Below are positions 25,336 through 33,642 of a DNA stretch of 64,000 nt, piece after piece. How positions within the stretch are numbered: position 1 is the stretch's first letter; the number at the start of each line of letters is the position of its first letter. The notes beneath the pieces are model-generated. The model did no database searches and was not told the DNA's origin. It was given only the letters and a program-made list of their open reading frames with translations. Source of the DNA: Amycolatopsis camponoti (lineage in GTDB: Bacteria; Actinomycetota; Actinomycetes; Mycobacteriales; Pseudonocardiaceae); contig NZ_CABVGP010000001.1 in NCBI RefSeq assembly GCF_902497555.1, forward strand, positions 4,258,501 through 4,322,500, read 5' to 3'. The translations under genes were made by a program, and so were the position numbers.

Positions 25336-26233
25336 CGCCGAACTCGCGTTTGAAGGCCGCGCTGAGGGCGAACGCGCTGCCGTAGCCGACCTGGTGGGCG
25401 ACCGCGCCGATGGTGGCGTCCGGTTGCTGGCGCAGCAGGTCCGCGGCGAGCGCGAGCCGCCAGCCGGCGAGGTAGGCCATCGGTGTCTCGCCGACCGTCG
25501 TGGCGAAGCGCCGGGCCAGCGCGGCGCGGGAGACGCCGGTGTCGGCGGCGAGCTTGGCGACGGTCCACGGCTCGCCTGGCTGGTGCTGCAGCAGCCGCAA
25601 CGCCTGTCCGACGACCGGGTCGTCGTGGGCGCGGTACCAGGCGGGCGCGTCGGTGTCGGGCCGGTCGAACCACGCGCGCAGCGCGGCGATCAGCAGCAGG
25701 TCGAGCAGCCGGTCGAGGACGGCCTCCTGCCCGGGCACGTCCCGGCCGATCTCCCCGGCGAGCAGCCCGACCAGCGGGGTCGGCCAGTCGGCCGCCCGCA
25801 GCACGATCAGCGTCGGCAGCGCGGCCAGGAGCTTCTTGCTGATCTCGCCTTCCATGCCGTAGGTGCCGGTGAGCAGCACGACCGGGCCGCCGGTGCCCCA
25901 GGTGCGGACGCCGAGGTCGGCGTACGCGGTGAGGTGCCCGCCGTCGGGGGTGCGGCACTCCTGGCCGGGCAGGATCAGCGCCTGCGGCGGCGTCGCGGGG
26001 TGGTCGGCGACCAGGTACGGGTCGGGACCGCGGGCGATCGCGACATCGCCTTCGCCCAGCAGGACGCTCTCGCCGTCGTCCGGGACGATCCACGCTTCGC
26101 CGCGCACGACCGACACGACGGTCAACGGTGCTTGGTCCGCGATCCGCAGCGACCACGGCGGTGTCAGCACCGAGCGCAGCAGGAACGCGCCGTGGGCGCG
26201 GGGGCCGTCGAGGAGCGCGGCGAGCGGGTCCAT
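25307..26233 (-). CDS. AraC family regulator with cupin N-terminus
   Basis: 308 residues from ATG 26233. N-terminal AraC-binding cupin (VVSVVRGEAWIVPDDGESVLLGEGDVAIARGPDPYLVAD) and a C-terminal pair of HTH motifs (WTVAKLAADTGVSRAALARRFATTVGETPMAYLAGWRLALAADLL; IGAVAHQVGYGSAFALSAAFKREFGVSPQRYR). Divergent from the NmrA/DUF1772 operon 81 bases away, the common arrangement for this AraC group, so it probably controls that operon. Confidence 0.93.
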   Translation of the reverse strand: MDPLAALLDGPRAHGAFLLRSVLTPPWSLRIADQAPLTVVSVVRGEAWIVPDDGESVLLGEGDVAIARGPDPYLVADHPATPPQALILPGQECRTPDGGHLTAYADLGVRTWGTGGPVVLLTGTYGMEGEISKKLLAALPTLIVLRAADWPTPLVGLLAGEIGRDVPGQEAVLDRLLDLLLIAALRAWFDRPDTDAPAWYRAHDDPVVGQALRLLQHQPGEPWTVAKLAADTGVSRAALARRFATTVGETPMAYLAGWRLALAADLLRQQPDATIGAVAHQVGYGSAFALSAAFKREFGVSPQRYRTA

Positions 26234-26314
26234 GCCCGAAGTGTAGACGCTGGAACATGCCATCGAGGCTGTGAACTATGGAGAGTCTCACCGGCAGCCG
26301 GTTGACTCAGGGCC

Positions 26315-27136
26315 ATGACAACGAACTTCCTGGTGGTGGGCGGCACCGGCAAGACCGGGCGCCGCGTGGCGGACCGGCTGCGGGAGCGCGGCCTGCCGGT
26401 GCGGATCACGTCGCGGCGCGGGGCGCCGCCGTTCGACTGGACCGACCGTGAGACCTGGGCACCAGCGCTGAAGGGCGTCGACGCCGTCTACCTGACCTAC
26501 TACCCCGATCTGGTGGTGCCCGAGGCGGCCGCCGACATCCGCGCGTTCGCCGAACTGGCCGTGGCGCAGGGCGTCGGGCACCTGGTGCTGCTTTCCGGTC
26601 GCGGCGAGGAGGAAGCCGAGGCGTGCGAACGGATCGTCGCCGGCGCGGGCACCGGCTGGACGGTCCTGCGGTGCAGCTGGTTCGCGCAGAACTTCAGCGA
26701 GCACTTCCTGCTCGACGCCGTGCGCGGCGGGGAGATCGCGCTGCCGGCGGGCACGGTCACCGAGCCGTTCGTCGACGTCCGCGACATCGCCGACGTCGCG
26801 GTGAAGGTGCTGACCGAGCCGGGCCACACGGGACGGCTGTACGAGCTGACCGGGCCGCGGCTGCTGAGCTTCGCCGACGCGGCCGCCGATATTGCGGCCG
26901 CGTCCGGGCGGGATGTCCGCTATGTTCCGGTTTCCGCGCAGGAGTACGCCGCCGCGGCCGTCGAGTACGGCGTGCCGGAAGAAGAGGCCGGGGCGCTGAC
27001 CGAGCTGTTCGCGCGAGTGCTCGACGGCCGCAACGAGTCGGTGACGCACGACGTCGAGCGAGTGCTGGGGCGACCGGCGACGGATTTCCGGGACTTCGCG
27101 CGGGACGCGGCGGCGACCGGGGTCTGGGCCCGGTGA
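26315..27136 (+). CDS. NmrA-like NAD(P)-binding protein
   Basis: 273 residues. N-terminal VVGGTGKTGRRVADRL (GxxGxxG), then short-chain NmrA layout with HLVLLSGRGEEEAEACERIV and WTVLRCSWFAQNFSEHFLLDAV. There is no YxxxK catalytic pair, as in NmrA/HSCARG-type proteins, which serve as quinone or NADPH-sensing reductases. Followed 17 bases later by a DUF1772 membrane protein gene; both are probably under the divergent AraC regulator. Confidence 0.9.
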   Translation: MTTNFLVVGGTGKTGRRVADRLRERGLPVRITSRRGAPPFDWTDRETWAPALKGVDAVYLTYYPDLVVPEAAADIRAFAELAVAQGVGHLVLLSGRGEEEAEACERIVAGAGTGWTVLRCSWFAQNFSEHFLLDAVRGGEIALPAGTVTEPFVDVRDIADVAVKVLTEPGHTGRLYELTGPRLLSFADAAADIAAASGRDVRYVPVSAQEYAAAAVEYGVPEEEAGALTELFARVLDGRNESVTHDVERVLGRPATDFRDFARDAAATGVWAR

Positions 27137-27153
27137 AGGGGAAGGAGAGACCG

Positions 27154-27603
27154 ATGTCCACTGTGGTGCTGGTGGCCGCGCTCGTCGCGGCCGGATTGCT
27201 CGCCGGGTTGTTCTACGCCTACGCGTGCTCGGTGATGCCGGGTCTGGCGCGGGGCGACGACAAGACGTTCGTCGAGGCGATGCGCGGGATCAACGTCGCG
27301 ATCGTCAACCCGGTCTTCATGCTGACGTTCCTGGGCGCGCCGCTCTTGGCGGGGGTGGCGATCTTCCTGAACCCCGGGCCGCGGCCGTGGGTGATCGCCG
27401 GGTTCGCGTGCCTGGTGGCGGTGCTGGTGATCACCGGGGCGCTGAACATCCCGCTCAACAACGCGCTGGAGTCCGGCGGGGACGACTTCGCGGTGGTGCG
27501 CGCGCACTTCGAAGCGGCGTGGGTGCGCTGGAACGTGCTGCGCGCGGTGGCGAGCACGGCGGGGTTCGGCTGCCTGGTGGCCGCCGTGCTCACCAGGAAC
27601 TGA
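27154..27603 (+). CDS. DUF1772 (anthrone oxygenase-like) membrane protein
   Basis: 149 residues, ATG preceded by AAGGAGAG. Four transmembrane segments: STVVLVAALVAAGLLAGLFYAYACSVMPGL, a second near 50-65, a third VIAGFACLVAVLVITG and a fourth at the end. The LFYAYACSVMPGL and NIPLNNAL motifs are typical of DUF1772. Some family members help oxidise anthrones; elsewhere function is unknown. The co-transcribed NmrA-like reductase suggests a redox pair. Confidence 0.88.
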   Translation: MSTVVLVAALVAAGLLAGLFYAYACSVMPGLARGDDKTFVEAMRGINVAIVNPVFMLTFLGAPLLAGVAIFLNPGPRPWVIAGFACLVAVLVITGALNIPLNNALESGGDDFAVVRAHFEAAWVRWNVLRAVASTAGFGCLVAAVLTRN

Positions 27604-27604
27604 G

Positions 27605-28090
27605 TCAGTCCGCGAGGCGGAAGAGCAGGTCGGTGACCCACTGGCTCGGGTCGGGCACCTCCAGGGGGTTGGTGCGCAGGACTTCCAGGCGGCCACCCCA
27701 CTCTTCGCCGTCCGCGCTCTCGGTCACGTCCCAGGTGAGGCCCTCGTCGGCGCCCCAGGCCAGGACCTCCGCGGTGGCGGCGGCCAGGCCGTCGGGGGCG
27801 CCGACGTAGGTGTCGAGGACGTATTTCCCGGCCGGGACGTCGCCGAGGAACGCGGGTGCGGCGGGGGCGAACTCGCCGTCGACCGGGACGCCGGCCTCGA
27901 CGGTGAACCGCGGGCCGGGGTGCAGCACGCGGTAGCGGAAGAACGGCGCTCCGGCCGGGACGATCCCGTGGCCGGCGAGGGTGCCGATGAGCGGCGGCAG
28001 CCGGTCGGCGATGCGCGGGAACTCCTCGATCCCGACGGTGGCGCGCTCGGCGACGTAGCGCTGGGCCGGTCGGTCCACTATGGACGGCAT
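27605..28090 (-). CDS. GyrI-like small-molecule-binding domain protein
   Basis: 161 residues. Begins MPSIVDRPAQRYVAERATVGIEEFPRIADRLPPLIGTL, then GAPFFRYRVL, FTVEAGVPV, VPAGKYVLDTYVGAPDGLAAATAEVLAWG, matching the effector-binding domain of AraC/MerR-type regulators found alone. Start overlaps the stop of the DGPF gene (TGATG). Last gene of the minus-strand operon sigma - hydrolase - DGPF - GyrI-like, so perhaps a ligand sensor for that module. Confidence 0.88.
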   Translation of the reverse strand: MPSIVDRPAQRYVAERATVGIEEFPRIADRLPPLIGTLAGHGIVPAGAPFFRYRVLHPGPRFTVEAGVPVDGEFAPAAPAFLGDVPAGKYVLDTYVGAPDGLAAATAEVLAWGADEGLTWDVTESADGEEWGGRLEVLRTNPLEVPDPSQWVTDLLFRLAD

Positions 28091-28422
28091 CAGGGTTCCT
28101 CCGGGACGAAGATCGGGCGGACCTCGATACTGCCGTAGGTCGCGGCGGGGTGCTTGGCCGCGATCTCGAGGGCTTCGTCGAGGTCGTCGGCTTCGAGGAC
28201 GACGTAGCCGCCGATCTGTTCCTTGGCCTCGGTGAACGGGCCGTCGGTGAGCAGCACTTCCCCGTCGCGGACGCGGATCGTGGTGGCTTCCGACGGTGGG
28301 CGCAGGCCGCCTCCGCCGTGGATCTTGCCGCGGCGGGCCAGGTCCTCGCCCCAGCCGTCGCACCCGTCGTACTGGTGGGACTCGGCGGTTTCGTCGCCGG
28401 CGATCATCAGCAGGTACCGCAT
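28090..28422 (-). CDS. YCII/DGPF domain protein
   Basis: 110 residues: MRYLLMIAGDETA..., then TTIRVRDGEVLLTDGPFTEAKEQIGGYVVLEADDLDEALEIAAKHP with the DGPF signature, ending EVRPIF. Second DGPF protein in the window, again in an operon with an ECF42-type sigma gene. Sits immediately after the alpha/beta hydrolase stop. Confidence 0.9.
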   Translation of the reverse strand: MRYLLMIAGDETAESHQYDGCDGWGEDLARRGKIHGGGGLRPPSEATTIRVRDGEVLLTDGPFTEAKEQIGGYVVLEADDLDEALEIAAKHPAATYGSIEVRPIFVPEEP

Positions 28423-29187
28423 TCAGCGTCCTTCCAGTACTTCGCGCAGGCGCGCGGCGAAAGCTTCCGGCTCGGTGGCGAACCCGCCGTGGTCACCGGG
28501 GAACTCCGCGGCCGTGAGGCCGAGGTCGGCGGCGAGCCCGAGGCCGGTTTCGTGGGCCGTCGTCCCGCCGGACTTCTCGCCGACGGCGACGACCAGTCGC
28601 GCGGACGTCGCCCGGAGGGCGCCGAGATCGGGTTCGTAGGCGCCGGTGGCGGCCATCAGGTGCCGGAAGAAGTAGGTGAAATTGCCTTCGCCGCGCGGGT
28701 CGAGTGGTGGCGCGGGGTCGACGCCCACGAGGGCCATGAACGCGGGGAAGGCGGCGTCGAGGCCGTTCTCGCGGAACAGCGCCGGGATGTCGGGGCCGTC
28801 GAGGGCCGCGGCGGGCAGGTAACGGCTGACCGGCGGTTCGTGCAGCACGACCGTGCGGACGTCACCGGGGTGGCGCACGACGTGGTCGAGCATGGTGATG
28901 GCGCCGCCGCTGCTGGCGAACACGTCCGCGGGGCCGACTTCGGCGAGCAGCCGGTGCACGTCGTCGGCGTGCTCGCGGATGACGTCGTCCCCCGGCTCCC
29001 CGTCGAGGGGGCTGCGGCCGAGGCCGCGCGGGTCGAACGTGACGACAGTGTGGTCCTCGGCCAGCACCGGCCGAATGTGGGTGAACACGGCGGCGTCGGC
29101 GGGGCCGCCGGGGACCAGCAGCAGCACCGGGCCGCGGCCGGTGACGTCGTAGGTGAGGGTGGCGCCGGGGACGGCGAGGGTGGTCAT
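28423..29187 (-). CDS. Alpha/beta hydrolase
   Basis: 254 residues from the ATG that overlaps the sigma stop (ATGA). HG-type oxyanion region is VPGGPADAAVF; the strand DHTVVTFDPRGLGRS precedes the helix. The nucleophile elbow is VFASSGGAI, an A-S-S-G-G variant of GxSxG. Late LVVAVGEKSGG and PGDHGGF supply the His. All catalytic elements appear present. Substrate unknown; co-transcription with the ECF42/DGPF genes is its only clue. Confidence 0.88.
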   Translation of the reverse strand: MTTLAVPGATLTYDVTGRGPVLLLVPGGPADAAVFTHIRPVLAEDHTVVTFDPRGLGRSPLDGEPGDDVIREHADDVHRLLAEVGPADVFASSGGAITMLDHVVRHPGDVRTVVLHEPPVSRYLPAAALDGPDIPALFRENGLDAAFPAFMALVGVDPAPPLDPRGEGNFTYFFRHLMAATGAYEPDLGALRATSARLVVAVGEKSGGTTAHETGLGLAADLGLTAAEFPGDHGGFATEPEAFAARLREVLEGR

Positions 29188-30458
29188 GGGCTTTCCTCCG
29201 GTGGTCGGGGTTCGCCCGACCGACGAACGGGATCGGCCGGGACCGACACCGCTTCGGAGATTCTTCGCGTGAGGTAGGCGCGCTCGGCGTCGGTGGGCGC
29301 GAGATCGCGGGCGGTCGCGCACCACTCGGCGGCTTCGGCGTGGCGACCGAGGCGGCGGAGGAAGTCGGCGCGGGTGGCGGGCAGCAGGTGGTAGCCGTCC
29401 ATGGTCAGGTCGTCGAGCAGCGCGAGCCCGGCGAGGGGGCCGTCGGCCATGCCCACGGCGACGGCCCGGTTCAGCTCGACGACGGCGCTGGGGACGTGCT
29501 TGCGCAGTTCGCCGTAGAGGCCGGCGATCTGCGCCCAGTCGGTGTCGGCGGGCCGGGCGGCCGTGGCGTGGCAGGCGGCGATGGCGGCCTGGATCTGGTA
29601 CGGCCCCGGTCGTCGCCGGCGCAGCGCGGTCTCCAGGATCCGGGTGCCTTCGGCGATTTCGCCCGCGTCCCAGCGGGTGCGGTCCTGTTCCTCGAGCGGG
29701 ACGAGCTCGCCGTCGGCGCCCGCTCGGGTGGCGCGGCGGGCGTGCTGCAGGAGCAGCAACGCGAGCAGCCCGAGGACCTCGGGCTCGTCGGGCATGAGCT
29801 GCGCCAGGACGCGGGCGAGCCGGACGGCTTCGGCGGCGAGGTCGGGGCGCAGCAGGTCGGGCCCGGCGCTGGCGGAGTAGCCCTCGTTGAACGTCAGGTA
29901 CAGCACGCCGAGGACGGCGGCGGTGCGTTCGGGCAGCAGGTGCGCGGGCGGGACGCGGTAGGGGATGCCGGCGTGGCGGATCTTGCGCTTCACCCGCACC
30001 AGCCGCTGGGACATCGTCGCTTCCGGGACGAGGAAGGCGCGGGCGATCTCGGCGGTGGACAGCCCCGCCAGGGTGCGCAGCGCGAGCGCGACCTGGGCTT
30101 CGGTGGCCAGTGCCGGGTGGCAGCAGGTGAAGATGAGCCGCAGCCGGTCGTCGGTGACGCCGCTGTCGTCGCTGTCGGGTTCTTCGCGGACGTGCATCTG
30201 GGCGGCCTCCCGGAGCTTGGCGGCGCCGGCGGTCTCGCGGCGGAGCCGGTCGGTGGCACGGTTGCGGGCGGCGGTGGTCAGCCAGGCGCCGGGCCGCTTC
30301 GGGACACCGTCGCGGGGCCACGTGCGCAGGGCGAGGGCGAAGGCCTCCTGGGCGCACTCCTCGGCGAGGTCCCAGTCGCCGGTGATCCGGATGAGCGTGG
30401 CCACGACCTGGCCCCACTCCTCGCGGAACGCCTCCGCGACCGCGCTCTCGACGTCCAC
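29184..30458 (-). CDS. ECF sigma factor with C-terminal extension (ECF42 type)
   Basis: 424 residues from GTG 30458, preceded by GGAGGAG. Region 2 VESAVAEAFREEWGQVVATLIRITGDWDLAEECAQEAFALALRTWPRDG, region 4 [57 protein letters not shown]-terminal TPR-like extension follows with VLYLTFNEGYSAS, PDEPEVLGLLALLLL and [15 protein letters not shown]. Closely parallels the sigma factor at 18.9 kb. Heads an operon with a hydrolase, DGPF and GyrI-like genes; a TetR gene lies 19 bases upstream on the same strand. No anti-sigma gene. Confidence 0.92.
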   Translation of the reverse strand: MDVESAVAEAFREEWGQVVATLIRITGDWDLAEECAQEAFALALRTWPRDGVPKRPGAWLTTAARNRATDRLRRETAGAAKLREAAQMHVREEPDSDDSGVTDDRLRLIFTCCHPALATEAQVALALRTLAGLSTAEIARAFLVPEATMSQRLVRVKRKIRHAGIPYRVPPAHLLPERTAAVLGVLYLTFNEGYSASAGPDLLRPDLAAEAVRLARVLAQLMPDEPEVLGLLALLLLQHARRATRAGADGELVPLEEQDRTRWDAGEIAEGTRILETALRRRRPGPYQIQAAIAACHATAARPADTDWAQIAGLYGELRKHVPSAVVELNRAVAVGMADGPLAGLALLDDLTMDGYHLLPATRADFLRRLGRHAEAAEWCATARDLAPTDAERAYLTRRISEAVSVPADPVRRSGEPRPPEESP

Positions 30459-30477
30459 CGCTGCTCCTCCCGCCGGG

Positions 30478-31548
30478 TCACCCACCCGACGAACGGCCGG
30501 GCCCGGGACCGACCGCCGCCGCGTGACAGGCGCCGAATCCCTCGGCGCGCACGACGACGCGGCCGCCTTCGACGCGGACGGCCGTCTCGGTGGCGTCGCT
30601 GACCGCGGTGACGCCGGCAGCCGCGGCGAGCTCGCCGGTGGTGTCGCAGACGAGCCGCAGGCGGGGCCGCTGCGGGGGCTTGATCGCCTGGTCGAGGCAG
30701 CCGCGCAGGTCGGCGACGGCGAGCCGGGCCAGCGGGGCGAGTTCGCCGGGGTCGCTGGTGACGAGCACGGCGGTGACGTCGGCGCCGGTGCGGACGGCCT
30801 CTTCGAAGGCCGCGGCGCGGTGCAGGCCGAGGATGGTGACGACGCCGTCGCCGGGCCGGAACGGTTCGCCGGTGAGCAGGTCGGTGACCGTCGGCGGGGT
30901 CCACGGCTCGTCGGCGGGCCGGGGCTGGCTCGTGATCGGCGGGACCGCCGGCCAGTCGTCGTCGAGGTCCAGGTCGAGCAGCGCGGTGCAGGCGGCGACG
31001 ATGTGGAAGGGCTCGCCGAAGCCGGGTGCGGCGGCGGCGAGCTGGCTCGCGCCGTGCAGCGTGGTGAGGGCGGCTTCGGCGACGCGGACCAGGCGCTGTC
31101 CCGGGCGCGTCCGTTCCAGGGCGAGCCCGAGCAGGATGGCGTCGACGCGCATGAGCTGTGCGAACGGCCGGCGCGTGTGCTCGTCGGCAAGGATCTCGGG
31201 CAGCAGGTCGCGGCCGAGGCGGGCGTCGCCGCTGTCGCTGTCGGTGGCCAGGGGCAGGCGGGCGACCCAGGCGCGGGCGAACGCGGCCAGGACGTCGGCC
31301 GCACTCGGATCCGGCGGCGGGGTGGCGTAGCGGGGCGCGCGTTCGGCGAGGTCGGCCAGTACCGCGAAGTACAGGGCCCGTTTGCCGGGGAAGTTGGAGT
31401 AGACCGCGCCGCGGGTGAGCTCGGCGCGTTCGGCGATGACGTCGATCTTCGCCTCGCGGAAGCCGCGTCCGGCGAACTCGTCGCGGGCGGCGGAGAGGAC
31501 CTTCGCGCGGTTGCGTTCCTGGGTCTCGGTCCTGCTGAGCCTGACCAT
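30478..31548 (-). CDS. TetR regulator with redoxin-like C-terminal extension
   Basis: 356 residues from ATG with AAGGAGG upstream, much longer than the roughly 200 usual for TetR. HTH at 10-60 (RNRAKVLSAARDEFAGRGFREAKIDVIAERAELTRGAVYSNFPGKRALYFAVL); helical ligand domain to about 195. Residues 215-345 read like an AhpC/thioredoxin-fold domain: VTDLLTGEPFRPGDGVVTILGL, DVTAVLVTSDPGELAPLARLA, LRLVCDTTGELAAAAGV, then TAVRVEGGRVVVRAEG. The peroxidatic cysteine position is not a cysteine. A sensor or scaffold role is inferred. Divergent from the P450 gene, its likely target. Confidence 0.82.
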   Translation of the reverse strand: MVRLSRTETQERNRAKVLSAARDEFAGRGFREAKIDVIAERAELTRGAVYSNFPGKRALYFAVLADLAERAPRYATPPPDPSAADVLAAFARAWVARLPLATDSDSGDARLGRDLLPEILADEHTRRPFAQLMRVDAILLGLALERTRPGQRLVRVAEAALTTLHGASQLAAAAPGFGEPFHIVAACTALLDLDLDDDWPAVPPITSQPRPADEPWTPPTVTDLLTGEPFRPGDGVVTILGLHRAAAFEEAVRTGADVTAVLVTSDPGELAPLARLAVADLRGCLDQAIKPPQRPRLRLVCDTTGELAAAAGVTAVSDATETAVRVEGGRVVVRAEGFGACHAAAVGPGPGRSSGG

Positions 31549-31594
31549 CGTCCTCCTTGCCGCGGCGTCGGGAGTCAAGATACCGTGACCACTG

Positions 31595-31622
31595 AGATGA
31601 TTAGAACATCTGATCTGAACAT
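31595..31622. promoter_or_regulatory. Repeats in the TetR/P450 divergent region
   Basis: AGATG (31595-31599) and CATCT (31607-31611) form an inverted repeat. GAACAT occurs twice in direct orientation (31604-31609 and 31617-31622), 13 bases apart. This AT-richer patch lies between the TetR start and the P450 start and is the best candidate operator. Confidence 0.45.
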
Positions 31623-31634
31623 GTGGAGTGGCGG

Positions 31635-32807
31635 ATGACCCCCGAGATCGACCTGACCGACTTCAAGGTCCTGACTGACCCGTTCACCGCCTACGACCAG
31701 GCACGGGAGACGAGTGCGCTGGCCAAGCTCGTCATCCCCGGCTTCGGCCCGTTCTGGGCGCTGACCCGCTACACCCAGGCGCGCGCGATGCTGGCCGACC
31801 CGCGCTTCGAGGTCCGGGCCGAGAGCTTCATGCGCCCGCCCGGCATCCCCGAGCACTGTCTCGAGTACCTGCGGACGATGGCCGAGCAGGACGGGCCCGA
31901 GCACCTGCGGCTGCGCCGGCTCGTGGCACCGGCGTTCACCCCGAAGCGCGCCGCCCAGCTGCGCCCGCGGCTGGCGGTCCTCACCGAACGGCTGCTCGAC
32001 GAGCTGCCCGCCCACGCCGAAGACGGCGTCGTCGACCTGATCCCGCACTTCGCGCGGCCGCTGCCGATGGACGTCATCTGCGAGCTGGCCGGCATCCCGG
32101 ACATCGACCGGCCGCGCTGGCGGGAGTACGGCGCCGCGGTCGCCAGTGGCATGGGCGCGGACTTCGCCGCCGCGATCCCGGAGATCATCGCGGGCGCGCG
32201 GGACGCGGTCGCGCGCAGCCGGGCCGAACCGGGCGACGACCTCATCGGCGACCTCGTACGCGCCGAGGACGACGACCGGCTCACCGACACCGAGCTGGTC
32301 ACGCTGGTCTGGCACCTCGTGCTGGCCGGTCAGACGCCGGTGAACTTGATCGCGAACGCCGTCGAAGCCCTGCTACGGCACCCGGACCAGCTCGCGGCCC
32401 TGCGCGCGGACCCGGCGTTGTGGCCGGGCGCGGTCGAGGAGCTGATGCGCTTCTGCAGCCCGCAGCTGCTGACGACGCCGCGGTTCGCGCGGGAAGACGT
32501 CGAGATCGACGGGCAGCTGATCCGTGCGGGCGAGCGCGTGACGGCCGCGATGGTGGCCGCCGACCGCGACCCGCGCGCGTTCGCCGATCCGGACCGGCTC
32601 GACGTCACCCGCGATGGGCCGGCGCAGCTGGGGTTCTCCCACGGCCCGCACTTCTGCCTGGGCGCGTCGATCGCCCGGGTGGAGACGGAGGTGGCGCTTT
32701 CGGCGCTGTTTTCCCGCTTCCCGGATCTCGCGCTGGCCGTCGACGACGTGCCGCGAGCGCCCGACGGCGGGACCTGGCGCCCCGCGAAGCTACCGCTGAC
32801 GCTCTGA
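31635..32807 (+). CDS. Cytochrome P450
   Basis: 390 residues, bacterial class I type. I-helix LVLAGQTPVNL (AGxxT-like), ExxR in VEELMRF, and heme loop FSHGPHFCLGASIARVE with the thiolate Cys341. Helix C motif GPEHLRLRRLVAPAFTPKR. No ferredoxin gene adjacent, so redox partners come from elsewhere. Substrate unknown; members of this size often hydroxylate macrolides, steroids or xenobiotics. Probably controlled by the divergent TetR-redoxin protein. Overlaps the convergent TetR gene by 18 bases. Confidence 0.95.
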   Translation: MTPEIDLTDFKVLTDPFTAYDQARETSALAKLVIPGFGPFWALTRYTQARAMLADPRFEVRAESFMRPPGIPEHCLEYLRTMAEQDGPEHLRLRRLVAPAFTPKRAAQLRPRLAVLTERLLDELPAHAEDGVVDLIPHFARPLPMDVICELAGIPDIDRPRWREYGAAVASGMGADFAAAIPEIIAGARDAVARSRAEPGDDLIGDLVRAEDDDRLTDTELVTLVWHLVLAGQTPVNLIANAVEALLRHPDQLAALRADPALWPGAVEELMRFCSPQLLTTPRFAREDVEIDGQLIRAGERVTAAMVAADRDPRAFADPDRLDVTRDGPAQLGFSHGPHFCLGASIARVETEVALSALFSRFPDLALAVDDVPRAPDGGTWRPAKLPLTL

Positions 32808-33563
32808 CACCAGCGCCTCGATGCCGTCCAGGATGCGGGCGAGGCCGAAGCGGAAGGTGTAGGCCGGGTCTTCGGCGGCGTTGTGGGCTTCGCCCGCGGC
32901 CTGGCCGACGCGGGAGGCCAGGGGGTAGTGCGCCGCGTCGGCGGCCGGGATGCCGGCCAGCACCGGCGCGGCGCGCTCCCACCACTGGGCGTCGGTCATG
33001 CCGCTGGTGCGGACCAGCCGGGCGGCGTCGAGGGAGCTGCGCGCGGTGGTGCGGACCAGGCCGGTGACCAGGGTGACGGCGGCGTCCATCTCGACGTCGT
33101 CGAGCCCGATGCCGTCGACCGCGCGCAGCTCGTGTTCGTACTTGGCGAAGCTGTGCGGGCCCAGCGTCGACCGGCTGGTGGTGACCTGCAGCAGCCAGGG
33201 GTGGCGGTGGAAGAGCGCCCACAGGTCGTCGGCGATCGCCGTCAGCGCCGCGCGCCAGCCGAGGTCCGGGTCGGGGACCGGCAGCTCGCCGTGGACGTGG
33301 TCGATCATCAGGTCCAGCAGCTCGGCCCGGCCCGGCACGTAGGTGTAGAGCGACATGGGGGAGACCCCGAGCTGCTCGGCGACGCGGCGGATGGTGACGG
33401 CGTCGATGGTGTCGGCGTCGGCCAGCGCGACCGCCGAGCGGACGACGTCGGCCGTGGTCAGCTTCGGTTTCGGGCCGCGCCGCGGGGCCCCCGGGACGCC
33501 CCAGAGCAGCTCGATCGCCCGTCGCGGGTCGCCGCCGTTCTCCTCCGTGCTCACGCCGGTCAT
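32790..33563 (-). CDS. TetR family regulator (TetR_C_1 type)
   Basis: 257 residues from ATG 33563; the frame is open upstream but crosses the operators. A basic linker RRGPKPKLTTADVVRSAVALADADTIDAVTIRRVAEQLGVSPMSLYTYVPGRAELLDLMID carries the HTH. The C-terminal domain is the tetracycline-repressor-like type common beside drug exporters. Divergent from a DrrA/DrrB-like ABC exporter operon, with two operator copies between, so it probably represses that pump and itself. Confidence 0.92.
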   Translation of the reverse strand: MTGVSTEENGGDPRRAIELLWGVPGAPRRGPKPKLTTADVVRSAVALADADTIDAVTIRRVAEQLGVSPMSLYTYVPGRAELLDLMIDHVHGELPVPDPDLGWRAALTAIADDLWALFHRHPWLLQVTTSRSTLGPHSFAKYEHELRAVDGIGLDDVEMDAAVTLVTGLVRTTARSSLDAARLVRTSGMTDAQWWERAAPVLAGIPAADAAHYPLASRVGQAAGEAHNAAEDPAYTFRFGLARILDGIEALVSERQR

Positions 33564-33578
33564 TCTGCCCACCTGATT

Positions 33579-33632
33579 TTCGTACGCCGTACAGAGTTGT
33601 GCTAACCTCTTCTTCGTACAATGTACAGAGTT
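33579..33632. promoter_or_regulatory. Tandem TetR operators for the ABC exporter
   Basis: Two copies of TTCGTACNNNGTACAGAGTT, at 33579-33598 (centre GCC) and 33613-33632 (centre AAT), in direct orientation 34 bases apart. Each contains the inverted repeat GTAC-N3-GTAC. The second is 10 bases before the ABC ATG and leaves room for AGGGGGAGG as ribosome site. Confidence 0.75.
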
Positions 33633-33642
33633 AAGGGGGAGG

